The position numbers were made by a program, and so were the translations under genes. From assembly GCA_961205875.1 (NCBI GenBank), contig OY540816.1, positions 5,218,701-5,282,700 of the forward strand: a DNA stretch of 64,000 bases, written 5' to 3'. A model generated the notes under the pieces. That model was not told the origin of the DNA. It saw only the letters and a list, made by a program, of their open reading frames with translations, and searched no databases. Positions 36,169 to 48,832 of the stretch are shown piece after piece. Origin of the DNA: Sialis fuliginosa (Eukaryota; Arthropoda; Insecta; Megaloptera; Sialidae). The stretch's first letter is position 1, and each line of letters opens with the position of its first letter.

Positions 36169-37893
36169 TATACATACAAATGCATGCATAAGAAACATTT
36201 GGTAGTTTTTTAAAACAATCGTAAGACAGAGATTACACGATCAGTCCAGACTGACATCAGTCTTCTCGAGAACGCTGTTAAAACAAGACATATTCTTAAG
36301 AAAACGATGGACTATATCAAGGAAAAGCTTGTATTGCAATAATACTAACGTTGGCTACAGAAAAACGTATTAAAAGAAAAAAATGGACTAAAGTATGGCT
36401 ACAGAAAAAATTGTTTAGAAAAATAATTATTTATCTGATATTGAGTAAATGTATTAATTGAGTTATTATATTTCAAAATTTCACTTGAGGTAATTACATC
36501 CTATACAAAATTCAATTATAATCTTATTGTCGTAAATTAAAAACAGCAGTTTTTTTCATTTTAATTGAACGTATTGACTGGACATTTTTTTCTGTTTCTA
36601 TAAATAAAAGTATTTTATTATCTTTTCATTTGTTTACTTTAACATTATTGAAAAAAAACCGAAATTTTATAGATTTTTTCTAAAACCTAAAACGGAATTA
36701 CGTTCACTATTTTTTATAAAATCTTTAATTCCGTGCTTTAGGTCGCATATATGGAAAATTATTGAAAATTACAGTCTGTTCAATAAGAAAGTGACCACCG
36801 TATTCTAAAAAATATTAAAATTAGATGATTTTTTTTCTTTTATTAAAGTATACATTAGTAGCTATTACGCAATTACCTAATATTTGGTCCAATCACCTCC
36901 ATTCTTTGGTTAGCCTGGTCATTAGTTTCTATCTCTTTCTAGTTACTTCTTTCTCACTTCCTTACACGCTTAAAAAATGACATTCTTTAAATTTCTGGTA
37001 CATTCCACCAGAAATTCCATGAATCAACCAATCAAAGCTCGTTGTTCCGTTTTTTGATCAGACGTGAACGCTCTCAATGTTTTTCTCTTGGTTTAAGTAA
37101 ACTTTTTTTTGTAGATAAAAAAGTGTATACAATATACAAATATTTAAGAGAACTAATAAATGAATGTATTGAAAATTATGTACATATTCTACATAAAGTA
37201 CCTATATATAATGCAAAATCAACATATTGAAATATATTTTGATTTCAATAAATAAAAGTTCTCATGTTCTCATAGAATGCATATAAACATGTAAGGAAAT
37301 TAAATTTCCATATATACATATTTATATTGATACACAAATTGAATACAACTCGAATTTATGAACTGGAATTATATGTATGTAATATATTTTAAAATCACGG
37401 TTCTTTGCTCTTGTTTGATTCTTGTTTATGAAACGCTATTGCAAATCAGATCAAAAGTTTCTTACACATATACCAACAGTGAATATAATTTAATATTACA
37501 TAATATGTGATGAAATGATACATTGTATGAATAATTTGTTTTTGAAACTTTACTAAATTTCTTGAGTGCGCCGGTTTCGGTTTTCTTTATATTAAAATAT
37601 AGTGTGGAGATGGATCCTCTGATAGGGGAAAGTAGTCATAATCGTACTACAGCCTAAATCGTACCATTGCTATTTTTAAGAAAACCGTTATACATATTAA
37701 CCATTTATATTTACCATTAATATTTTTTTTTTTTTTTTAACCATAAAAAATGCCTGAAATTTATTCTCTTTGACTAGAATACCCCCTTAGAAATAGCGAT
37801 TTATTGAAAGTCTTAAAATATAATTGACTAATATTTTTATGCAGGTGATTAACTTGACAATACACAAGCTCACTTTAGTATTATTATACTAAT
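36169..37893. other. AT-rich intron sequence
   Basis: No repeat partner or reading frame that I can support over about 1.7 kb. Confidence 0.45.
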
Positions 37894-38097
37894 TAGGACT
37901 TGTAAACCGGTTTTTTGTTAAAAATTTTTAAAACCGTAAAACCGGTTTTTTCCCGGATAACCGAAGATCAATTATATTTTTTTTTTTTTTAAGTGATAAA
38001 TAATTTTATTTTTCTACCCGACTAACAACCGGTTTTTCACTTTATGAAAAACCGAAATTTCAAAAACTGATTTTCGGTTTTCCACTTTATGAAAAAC
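37894..38097. mobile_element. hAT-like remnant with AACCGG hairpins
   Basis: taggacttgtaaaccggttt has hAT-like form. Two successive hairpins of type CGGTTTTTCACTTTATGAAAAACCG lie at 38030-38098, directly before the next fold-back. Confidence 0.5.
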
Positions 38098-38977
38098 CGG
38101 GTGTTTTTTTTTAAAGACTTTCCAGCGAATTATTTCCAAAATAACGAATTTTCAGAGAAAATGTTTCATACAAAAGTTTCATGGTTTCGAGGGGGCTCAA
38201 TACTGACAATATGGGTTGAACTTGAAAATATCACCTTAATGGGTTTTCAGGTTCAACTTTTCTTTTTCAAATCTAAACCTATATTTGATTCGTAATTTAC
38301 GAGAAAACATGATCAATTTGACCTGAAACATTTTTTTTGAAAATGTTTATTTTTTGTGATATGGAGCAAAACAAAAAGAAATTTATGGATATTCAATAAT
38401 TTTTTACTCGAAAACTATAAATTTTTAAGAAAAATCACAAAAGGAAAAAAGCACTTAGATTTAAGCAAGGATTCTCAGAGAATTTTTTTTTATTCAAATT
38501 TAATATTAACTTTTTATGCAACTTTTTAATAAAGTAATTTTTTTTAATTTTTAAAGAAAAAAATTAAAAACAAATAAAATAAAATTCTCTGAGAATCATT
38601 ACCTAAATCTAAGCACTTTTTACCTCTAATGATTATTGTTAAAAATTAATAGTTTTCGAGTAAAAAATTATTGAATATCCAGAAACTTCTTTTTGCTTTG
38701 CTCCAAATCATAAAAAATGCACATTTTCAGAAAAAATGTTTCAGGTAAAAATTGCTTATTTTTCCTCGTAAATTACGAATCTGCAACAAAAAATACAGGT
38801 TTAGATTTGAAAAAGAAAAGTTGAACCTGAAAACCCATTAAGGTGACCTTTTCAAGGTCAACCCATATTGTCAGTATTGCGCCCCCTCAAAACCATGAAA
38901 CTTTTGTATGAAACATTTTCTCTGAAAATTCGTTATTTTGGAAATAATCCGCTGGAAAATCTTTAAAAAAGCACCCG
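38098..38977. mobile_element. fold-back element with GGGTG...CACCC ends
   Basis: GGGTGTTTTTTTTTAAAGA and TCTTTAAAAAAGCACCC flank two arms of about 430 bp that meet at about 38550. The right half of a second copy lies at 44385-44700. Confidence 0.8.
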
Positions 38978-38998
38978 GTAGCAGCATTTTTTTCGATA

Positions 38999-39836
38999 TT
39001 CATGATGAAAGGAACAAATTCGTTTAAAATTTAGGTAATTATTTTGTGCAAAAACGCTCGGACACGTCGATTAGTATTTTTAGTTGCGGATTTTTTGACA
39101 TAAGAAAATTGTATATAGGGTGTCTCAAGGAGAACATATACAGTCATCATTGATTTTTTAAATAGAACACCCTATATATTATGACATTTTTGAATTGTAC
39201 GGTGTATTTTGAATACTTTTTGTACAACATACCATATCTCTAAAATCAGCGGTTTTCGGAATAATGACGTTTGAAGATTGACATTTTGAAATATATACAC
39301 TTAAGTCAAATAAAATGTTTAAATTGAAAAAATACACCATGAACATTTTTTTTAAAGCCAACAAAAACATCCTGGTATGGCAAAAAAAAAACATTGAACT
39401 TTTTTCTTTCTTTTATTTTTCCTTTTTTTTTCTTTTTTTTTTGCAATAGGTACCAGGTTGTTTTTATTGGCTTTTAAAAAAAAATTCAAGGTGTTTTTGT
39501 TCAATTTAAACATTTTATTTGACTTGTGTGTATGTCAAAATGTCAATTTTCAAACGTCATTATTCCGAAAACCACTAATTTTAGAGATATGGTATGTTGT
39601 ACAAAAAGTGTTCAGAATATACCGCATAATTCAAAAATGGCATAATATATAAGGTGTTCTATTTAAAAAAATCAATGATGACTGTATATGTTCTTCTTGA
39701 GACACCCTGTATACAATTTTCTTATGTCAAAAAATCCGCAATTAAAAATACTAATCGACGTACCCGAGCGTTTTTGCACAAAATAATTACCTGAATTTTA
39801 AACGAATTTGTTCCTTTCATCATAAACGCACTGTAT
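38999..39836. mobile_element. fold-back element ending 26 bp from exon b, copy 1
   Basis: The arms run from catgatgaaaggaacaaatt inward and return as aatttgttcctttcatcat. The loop is an A-rich then T-rich stretch (39383-39440). The right end reads cactgtata next to the CRF-BP exon b donor. Copy 2 is 47837-48685. Confidence 0.8.
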
Positions 39837-39862
39837 ATGTAAAGATAATATATAAAACTTAC

Positions 39863-40029
39863 CGAAACTAGTCCTCCTTTTTGGCACGGTACATCTACAT
39901 ATACAAAATGTACTTCTATACGTTTATCAGGATCCGCGAATAAATACAGCCCACACACTTTTCCCTCTTCCCAGTCCGGTCCTGCTTTGTAATAGTAAAC
40001 CCCTTCGTCAGATCTCACGTCCATACATT
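39863..40029 (-). CDS. CRHBP: CRF-BP exon b (first disulfide loop, start of second)
   Basis: The acceptor is ttttttgcag and the donor is gtaagt, directly below 39863. With the G from exon a it encodes 56 residues, starting ECMDVRSDEGVYYYKAG and ending VDVPCQKGGLVS. This aligns with the vertebrate stretch that begins C-L-x-M, passes through a second Cys in an aromatic context, and reaches a D-C-Q-G-G motif. Cys 2, 26 and 49 are cysteines 1, 2 and 3 of the family. The exon ends in phase 0. A fold-back repeat ends 26 bp below the donor. An ATG-initiated frame that continues past the donor into the intron is an artefact. Confidence 0.95.
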
Positions 40030-41442
40030 CTGCAAAAAAATTAAACACAATTTAACAATGAATAATTAACAAAGAAAGTGTTCATTAAATGTTCTTTATA
40101 CTTTTAGTGTGTAATTTATGTAAACAACGGCTTTATATTTAAATAAAATAGATATACCTAAAAGGATTTGTTTTTATTTACATGGATAATTTTTAAAACA
40201 CAAGTTTTATATAAAAAAAATGTGGGTATATAAAAAAAGGGTAAATTATGTTATTTGTGTTATGAGTCACTTTTTGAAATATAAAACAATCAAATTAAGG
40301 TTATTAAATAAACTTTGCTTTATTTATTTATATATGAACATAATACACATATACAGGATGGCCCAACGATAACGAAACGGCCGAACTTTTAGTCAGTTAA
40401 AATAAGATTTTGAAAAAACGCTGGAACACGTCGATTTTGCTTTCATCTTTTGCAATAAAATGTTTGCAAGAATTTTTTCAACAGTCTGCGCTATGATCAC
40501 AACCCTTAAAATTTTAAATAGCATGATAGGGCAAGTGATACCTCATTTGAAAAGTTTTTCATTCTAAATAAGGTGTTTTTTGTTGTTTTTTTTCAAATCT
40601 GTTTAATTTTAGTCAAGTTATTTACATTTTTAATTCAATGAATGCATTTATTTTCTGATCAACAAAACAAACAATTTACAACTAAAACTCAAAACAAAGT
40701 AGGTTTATTTTTGATAAATCAATTAAATTATCGAGGAATGTCGCCAACTTACTTCCCAAATGTTTTAACAAGTGAGAAATAATTTGAAGCATAACTTGTA
40801 TTTTTGTATGGAAGCTAGCGGAGTTCAATTTGAACATTTATTGAATTAATTAAAGTTTCGGATGTTAATAAATTTTTGTTAATTATTTAATTTTTTTCTA
40901 CGAAGTTTCAAAAAGATCGGGAGAATACCTGAAAGGCTAGAGTCCGCAAGAAAAAGGTCTTATAATAAAATTGAAAATAGTTAATATATCGAGTACTAAT
41001 TATTGGATCGATAATATCAAATATGTTTTAGAATCCTCTCAATAAAACAAAAATTATTGTATCTCTTGTGATTTTTCGATATAAAGTACCATTTGGTTGA
41101 TATTTTAAAATTTACAAAAAATTAGAACAAATCTTATAAACTAAGAGTCCCGAGTTCGAATCCCAATATATAATTATTTTTTATTTTTATTTTTCTTTGA
41201 AAACTAAGGGTCTCAAGTTCGAATCCCAATATTTTTTATTTTTTTATTTGTTTCTTTATTATGTAGAGTAAAAAGTTAATAAACAATAAATGCTAAATAA
41301 AATTCGCGTTATAACTTTGCATATTATATTTTTTGAATTATTAAAAAAGTGCCAAAACGATTTTTTTTCTTTTTGATCTTAAAATGTTTCTTAAATACTA
41401 AATAATTGAATTGTATAAAAAATCAGAGGTAATCAACGTTTA
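40030..41442. other. intron sequence with two B-box-like motifs
   Basis: Mostly AT-rich. At 41145-41170 and 41210-41235 a sequence of the form GTCnnnAGTTCGAATCCCAAT recurs about 66 bp apart. The core GTTCGAATCC is the tRNA B-box (T-loop). No A-box, cloverleaf or pairing T-stem is present, so these are tRNA-derived fragments at most. A terminus-like acaggatggcccaacg lies at 40354. Confidence 0.45.
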
Positions 41443-41582
41443 CTTTCTTATACCATGTATATGAAATATACATTAGTATAAGTATAGTGAAGCCGATTTT
41501 TTTCGAACCTCGGATTTTGACGGAATTATCTATTTTGACCTTCCCTTAATCCATTCTGACTATTTTCGCCATGATGTCTGTG

Positions 41583-41613
<31 letters not shown>

Positions 41614-42393
41614 AAGCGCTGTAACTCAAATACGACAAATCGTAGAACGGTGATATTTTATATTTAAGATTAATTTTTGGCTGGGAAGAAAACGTCCTAT
41701 TTTTGAAAACGATCTTTCAACCGGATACGGATGTTTACCTACGTCGATTTTTTAATTTTTCAAATTACTCTGAAACAGTGCAAAATAGAGAAAAATGGTC
41801 AAGTTAAAAAATATAGGTAATATCTATATCTATAATTTATGTTCTATTCATTTTTTTGTAAAAACGAATTTTTGAAGAAAAAAAATATTATAATTCAAAT
41901 GGTTCATAACAGAGGAGAAATATCTGCCATGAGTGTCATGGGACTTTCTTATACGTATTACAGAGATTGAACAGTGTGTGTATTTGCCGTAGGTAACATG
42001 GGACTTTCTTATACGTAATACTGAGAGTGAACTGTGTAGGTGAATCTAAATAATTACATAAAATATTCTTTCTGGCTAAATCATAAATGTTGGAAAAAAA
42101 TGTATGGGGAATAAATTAAAGATAATAACATACTCGACATTTTTTATCTAAAACATTTTTATCTTATTTCAAAAATAATTCAAAAATCCAAAAATTTACA
42201 AGAGTAAACATCCGTTTTCAGTTATTACGTTAAAAAAATCACTTGTTATATAAATATAAAATTATTCATTTTGTTCTTTCTTGTTAGTTTGTTAGAAATG
42301 TTTTAATAAACAAAGAATCACGTATACAATTCACTGTTAGGTTAGGTTAGGTTAGCTATAAGAAAGTCCCGTGGTTCCCAAGGCAGATATTTT
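41443..42393 (+). repeat. ACTTTCTTATACC family, full-length copy
   Basis: Near-identical to 13825-14757, with a longer (GTCT)n tract (41577-41612) and three gttag units before the right end. Confidence 0.8.
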
Positions 42394-43113
42394 AAATTAA
42401 AGTTGGCTTCCAGAGCACCGTGTGCTATGATATTAATTTCATAAACGCTCACTCATCTTCAGTACCATTCATAGATAGTTAAATTATTATTATACGTGAG
42501 AAAAATATAAAGTAAATAAGATTAATCATTTCACGTATATTACAATTTCAAGAGCAATTCTATTTAAAAATTAATGATATAATATTTCATTCAAGAGCGT
42601 TACATCGTCACAATTATATAAAAAAGTAATATTGTAAAATTTTTGTCTAATGTTATTAATCAAATTGAAAAATAGCATATTATCATAATATATTGTGATA
42701 CCTATATACATATGTATGTATTTTTAGACATGAAATACGAAATTAAAATTCATCTTTTGAATGTCCTAAGGCAAAAAATGTAGATTTAGAATATGTAAAT
42801 TTTGTATTTATTTGATGTTTGTAATATATTTTTTAGCTGTTATTTTTTTTCATTTTTATGAAATTTCTCATTTTAAATGTCATTAAAAGAGGCATCTGTT
42901 TATACGAAAAAAACAGACTTCATTAAAAATACTAACCACTTAGCAAATGCAACCACTATCTCGTACACTCTACATAATTTTACTTTTGTAAGGTTCTTAC
43001 ATTGTAGCGGTGTAGAGAGTATATCTTGAATAATTAATTCAATTTAATGTCAGAGTAAATAAAAGTAATCCTACAAACTGCATATAAAACATGTACAAAA
43101 TATACATACAATA
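42394..43113. other. AT-rich intron sequence
   Basis: No supported feature. Confidence 0.4.
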
Positions 43114-44265
43114 CTAGCGCATTGGACCCGGTGTTACCCGGGGATATTAATTTAATTAAACATAAAGTAAACATGCCCACCCAACATGCTCACAACACAC
43201 GGTTCACCGCGAATTGTTTTTTTCCGGCATCATGAAATTTACACAAAATATACACCTAAACTTAACCTATCCATTAGTGAAAACCGGAATAAAATCCATT
43301 CAGTAGTTATTGAAAAAAATCGCGTAAAATTATATTTTCAAACTCTCAGGTAACACCAGGTCTTGTCTTAGAATTTGTATGAAAATCAAAAATAAATAAA
43401 TAAATACTAAACCTTTCTAGGAAGTGAAATTTAATATATTTCAAAATATTTAATTATTAGCATGTGTCAAAAATCATTTATTTATTCGACAAAATATTTG
43501 AAAAAGACGTAACCATAGTAACCTAAATTAATAAAATCATTGACATGGCTGGACTGATGATAAGTCAGACATGATGGCTGAAATTGAATATTTCCTAACA
43601 ACCGAAACTGATTATGCGCATGCGTCAACGGATGTTCGAAATTCAAATTTATCAAATTGATTTGTTAAATATATAAATAAATACATACAAGTTCGATTGT
43701 ATATCAACTACAATACACTTATTTAACACGCGAATACCTGTAATTTATTTTAATTATCAAATAATAACTAAAAAAACAACCATAGATGCATACTAACTGT
43801 CAAATCTGAATAACAATTGAATAAAGAAACTATAGATGGACGTCACATACCTCTATATTATATCAAAATTGAGTTCAGTGTTGCGTCTCGCGCATGCGCA
43901 AATGGAAACGATACTGTTAGAAAATGTATGAAATTTAGCCATCCGGTTTAATAGTAATTCCATAGGTATCCACTATCCAGTTAAATAATACCAGATCAGT
44001 GAATAAAATACTGAAATCGAAAATTATAGAATTCTTTATTCCATGGCTACTGTGTTTTTATATAAATGACAGTTGTATGCTCTGACATCATGGAAACAAA
44101 AGACGACTTGAAGAAGATTCTTTTTAGTCTTTTGATGTTAAATCTTAGGTTTTCATAAAATATTATTAGCCACGATAATGCTCAGAAAAATTATTACTAT
44201 TGGTGAAAACCGCATTGAAATCACATTACATTACATAACATTCATTTTTATAATATACAATATAC
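43114..44265 (-). mobile_element. Helitron-like element, longer copy
   Basis: Read on the minus strand its 3' end is CCCGGGTAACACCGGG-like hairpin, then ccaatgcgCTAG. The CTAG end with a hairpin about 9 nt before it is the Helitron signature. The shorter copy at 55558-55844 matches both sides of this one but lacks about 870 bp (about 43172-44035). The 5' terminus is missing here. Confidence 0.55.
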
Positions 44266-44384
44266 ATATGTATGTGTACAATATACATACATAAGATGAA
44301 TCGGAATTATTATTCTGTTATAGCGTTCCTTACAGGTATACCTACAAAGAAAATTGTAATGTAGGTATCTGCTTATCTAACAAC

Positions 44385-44700
44385 TTTTTGCCTGTAACGA
44401 TTATTTTTAAAAATTAATAGTTTTCGAGTAAAAAATTATAGAAAATCTAAAAATTTCTGTTCGTTTTGCTCCGTATCATAAAAAAATTTTCAGAAAAAGT
44501 TGCTTATTTTTCGAGTCTGTAATAAAAAATATAGACTTTGATTTGAAAAAGAAACGTTGAACCTAAAAACCCATTAAGGTGACCTTTTCAAGGTCAACGC
44601 ATATTGTCAAACCATGAAACTTTTGTCTGAAACATTTTCTTTTAAAATTGGTTATTTTATAAAAGATCCGCTGAAAAGTCTTTAAAGAAACATCCGGTAT
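44385..44700. repeat. half copy of the 38098-38977 fold-back
   Basis: It contains ttaatagttttcgagtaaaa, aacccattaaggtgaccttt and gaaacttttgt in the order of the right arm of 38098-38977. Confidence 0.7.
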
Positions 44701-44907
44701 ATTATTGTAATTTATGATAATATTTTTCTAATCAAAGAAGTAAAAACTGATCCAGATGTATATTAATAATAACAGGACGGGGTTATTTTAGTGTGTAGGT
44801 GTACCTTATTTCTGCAGTTAAAATAAGAAAATTGCAGTTGTAAAAGCGAATTTGTATAGATGAAAAATTGCAAGTAGAAAGAAAAATATAAAATACATGT
44901 GTAATAT

Positions 44908-45209
44908 CCGGTATTATAAACGAGCTAGCAAAATTTGCTAGCTCGCAAGCACTTTCAAATGAGGTTTCAAATCTATCTGACAGTTCTCTTGTAATTTTAT
45001 GAAGTGTTTGACAATTTTAGCGCACGCGTAGTATGTAAACGATATTAAAACAGCGATATTATGAAAATTATTTTGTGCGGTCAGAGTCGCCAACTGTGTT
45101 ATAATATGTTGAAATATCACTGCTCTAAATTCCATAGCTTATCCATAGATACTATCACAGAACTAATTCCCCATTTGAAAGTTCTTGCTAGCTCCTTTAT
45201 AATACCGGG
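44908..45209. mobile_element. TIR element with CCGGTATTATAAA ends
   Basis: CCGGTATTATAAACGAGCTA and TAGCTCCTTTATAATACCGG are the ends. A second internal inverted pair (gctagctcgcaagcactttc) follows. It is an inverted relative of 20809-21082. Confidence 0.75.
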
Positions 45210-45399
45210 CATAAGTGTATAGCAAAAAAAAGATCACTATAATTTGTAAGAGAGAAATATGCAAATTGTAAAGCAAAAAAGCAAAAATAAAAAATAAGGT
45301 ATTTGCTGTCGAAAAATTTTCTTAAAATAACCCCTGAATAATAATAATAACACCTGTAGAAATGTTAAAGGAAACAAATCATTATTTTAAATAAAATAC

Positions 45400-46337
45400 T
45401 AAGGTACCTGCGGCAAATAAAGCCCAGCTTGTAATAAGGTCCATGTGAAAAAAAAAACATTTGAAATAGTTGGATCGGTCTGGATTTTTATATACACATA
45501 GAAGGTACTTATACAAAGCTAACTACACACCGACTAGTGTCTCGCCGCGCTAACTTTTCGGTACCTCTGAGTTTGTTGCGAGAGATGGTGACGAATTTTA
45601 TAAAAACAATCAACAAATAATCTTAATTTTTGTTGAAATTTTTTATGTATTATTTGTTTCTTATTGGTTCAGGTAAAAGTTTGATCCTTAAAGTTTATGG
45701 TAAAAAGTTGATTTCTATTGTTTTTAAGTTTTTACTTTATAAAATAAAATAAAATATACCGTAGTACCTTACGGATAATAAGGCCCCTCAAATTTAAGAT
45801 TGGATTTTTTCTTATTTGTTACAATTTATGATCACATATTTTGTTCTAGATTGGTATGTCATTTTTATTTACTAATAGTTTTATAAAAAATCATTTACAA
45901 AGAAGAAATAACGTGGTCTGGCGAGAGTTTAGCAGCTGCTATAAATGCAGTATCGGCACATTATGGATAAAATATAAATCTTAAAATAAAATTATTAATT
46001 GTTTATTTATTAGCTGTAATAAAGCAAACATTACGCCAAATGTTGATTTAAACATATGTAGTTCCCATACAAAATAGCATTATAATTATCTGAAAATGTT
46101 TAATTTAGTTAAGTGGCCTTATTATACCACCATAAATAAGGCCCAAAGTTACTTTTTTTAAGATGTCTTAAAAATGAAAAAATCATTTAAGAAAAGTTGG
46201 TTTTCATACTTCTTTAGATTAATAATAAACCAAAGTTTACCATTAACATAGCATTTTTAATATAAATAACTTATTACCCGAAATATAGAATTTTTAATTA
46301 AGGTGGGCCTTATTACTTATTTGCCTCCATGACCTTA
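45400..46337. mobile_element. TIR element with TAAGGT...ACCTTA ends
   Basis: taaggtacctgcggcaaata and the complement of tatttgcctccatgacctta pair imperfectly. Internal AATAAGGCCC motifs (near 45776, 46110 and 46135) repeat the terminal motif. Confidence 0.55.
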
Positions 46338-46860
46338 TGCGAATTCCCTAAAGATAAGTAGAAATATGAACGGTAGTCTATAAAGATTTATAAATAAACC
46401 CCAACGAGCATCATCTTTAAAAATCATAACAGGTATTTGTTCGAATTCAATGTATCTATATTTAAATAGAGTTTAACTTTTAACGAAACACTTGAAATGT
46501 TTATTTTTTATTTCGATGTAATAAAAATGTATGTTTGTAAAAAGTCTTTCTTGTTTACATAACATTTTGCATATTCTTGAAATTTGAAATTGGGTAAATA
46601 AAAATAAACGTTGTAATTTATTCAAGATATTACAAAAATTTATTTTCCAGTATAAGCACAGTATATTCAGGTGTATTAACGCATCATTTAACTAATGTTA
46701 TGATAAATAGTTCATTTTATTTAAAGCAATCTAACAATGCCGTGTCTGTTATTCATCTTTTATAATATTAAAAATATAATAATAATTTTACTCGTTCAAA
46801 AAAAAACAGTTTTACTATTTTTAACTTCGTAAAAAAACAATAGATAAGTATAAAAATGAA
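46338..46860. other. AT-rich intron sequence
   Basis: No supported feature. Confidence 0.4.
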
Positions 46861-47375
46861 TTGCTTCCTCGCAATATCGAAGATACGAGAAGCATTGTGA
46901 TCGTTTCAGATTGAGACAAAAAAAATGTTCTCCGATTTCAAAATTTTAAATTTATCTTTCCGTTTCACGTCAAGACAAACACTTTTCGTTCTGTGTCTGT
47001 CTGTCTGTCCGTCCGTCCGTGTGTCCGTCCGTCCATCTGCCCCCTGAATCCTTGTCACACGCATAACTCATGAACCACTGAACCGATATTATTGAAACTT
47101 TGTCGGATGGTTGGGTCTGGCTTGAGGACAGTGCCATTTCAAAATCATCAAAATCGTATGTAAGGGGTAGGGGTGACACCCCAAAATATTAATTTTTTCA
47201 AGATATCTCAAGAATGACACATGTTACGTGAAAATTTTATAGAATATTTTTTGTAGAGCATTAAATTTTCTATAATATGAGTCTACAATGTTTGTTGTAA
47301 AATATTCCCTTACAAAGATTTATCTCAATTTATTTTTAAAATTCGTGTTTTGTTTTTCTAAATTGATATTGCTTG
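46861..47375 (+). repeat. GCTTCCTCGC family repeat, 3'-truncated copy
   Basis: It starts gcttcctcgcaatatcgaag, contains the (GTCT)n(GTCC)n tract at 46996-47040 and stops after ttctaaattgatattgcttg. Confidence 0.75.
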
Positions 47376-47467
47376 GCCTGCATCACTTTTAATATCCTCT
47401 GATCATATAAATTACAATAATAAATAAATAATTCAAATATTATTTTTAATAATGAAAAAAATAGAAA

Positions 47468-48832
47468 AAAAAAATATTATAATTCAAATGGTTCATAATA
47501 AAGAAGAAATATCTGCCTGAGTGTCATGGGACTTTCTTATACGTATTACAGAGATTGAACAGTGTCTGTGTTTGCCATAGGTACCATGGGACTTTCTTAT
47601 ACGTAATACTGAGAGTGAACAGTGTGGGTGAGTCTTAATAATTATATAAAAAAAATCTTTCTGGCTTAATCATAAATGTTGGAAAAAAATGATTGGGGAA
47701 TAAATTATAGAAAGTAACATACTGTACATTTTTTATCTAAAACATTTTTTCTTATTTCAAAAATAATTCGAAAACTCAAAAATTGAAGAGTAAACATCCG
47801 TTTTCAATTATTACGTTCAAAAACATTAATTTTATATACAGTGCTGCGTTCACGATGAAAGGAACAAATTCGTTTAAAATTCAGGTAATTATTTTGTGGA
47901 AAAACGCTCGGACCCGTCGATTAGTATTTTTAGTTGCGGATTTTTTGACATAAGAAAATTGTATACAGGGTGTCTCAGAAAAAACATATGCAGTCATCAT
48001 TGATTTTTTTAAATGGAACACATATTATACCATTTTTGAATTGTGCGATAAATTCTGAACACTTTTTGTACAGCATATGATATCTCTAAAATCAATGGTT
48101 TTCGGAATAATGACGTTTGAAAATTGACATTATGAAATACAAACAAGTCAAATAAAATGTTTAAATTGAAAAAATAAACTTTGAACATTTTTTTAAAACC
48201 CAACAAAAACATCCTGGTATTGCAAAAAAAAAGAAAAAAAGAAGAAAAAAAAGAAAAAAAAGGAAAAAAAAAATTTCAATGTTTTTTCTTTTTTTTCTTC
48301 TTTTTTTCTTTTTTTTGCAATACCAGGATGTTTTTGTTGGCTTTTAAAAAAATGTTTAAAGTTTATTTTTTCAATTTAAACATTTTATTTGACTTGTGTG
48401 TATTTCAAAATGTCAATTTTCAAACGTCATTATTCCAAAAACCACTGATTTTAGAGATATGATATACTGTCAAAAAGTATTCAGAATTTATCGCAAAATT
48501 CAAAAATGGTATAATATATAGGGTGTTCCATTTAAAAAAATCAATGATGACTGCATATGTTCTTCTTCAGACACCCTGTATACAATTTTCTTATGTCAAA
48601 AAATCCGCAACTAAAAATACTAATCGACGGGTCCGAGCGTTTTTCCACAAAATAATTACCTGAATTTGTTCCTTTCATCGTGAAATATAATGTAGAGAAT
48701 AATATTATCTATAGTTTTTTTTATTCTATTTTATTAGTTTGTCAAAAATGTCTTAATAAAATAAGAATCACGTACACTATTCACTGGTAGGATTACGTAT
48801 AAGAAAGTCCCGTGGTTCCCAAGGCAGATATT
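47468..48832 (+). repeat. ACTTTCTTATACC family copy split by a fold-back insertion
   Basis: The parts 47468-47835 and 48690-48832 together equal the 3' half of the family. Between them sits 47837-48685. The intact copy at 14615-14650 (ttatataatggagagaataa) gives the uninterrupted order. Confidence 0.75.
47837..48685. mobile_element. fold-back element, copy 2, nested
   Basis: TACAGTGCTGCGTTCACGAT opens the left arm, and the right arm returns to cctttcatcgtga. The loop at 48221-48320 is about 50 nt of A/G-only sequence, then caatg, then about 50 nt of T/C-only sequence, all part of the palindrome. Confidence 0.8.

Noticed and set aside
41140-41240. A tRNA gene
   Set aside because: Only the T-loop motif is present; there is no acceptor stem, anticodon arm or A-box.
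4985-42360. GTTAGGTTAGG tracts (4985, 14707, 42338) as insect telomere repeats
   Set aside because: They are two to four units inside a dispersed repeat family near its right end, not telomeric arrays.
48181-48462. Lys-rich then Phe-rich 93-codon frame
   Set aside because: It is a translation of the purine/pyrimidine mirror loop and the right arm of a fold-back.
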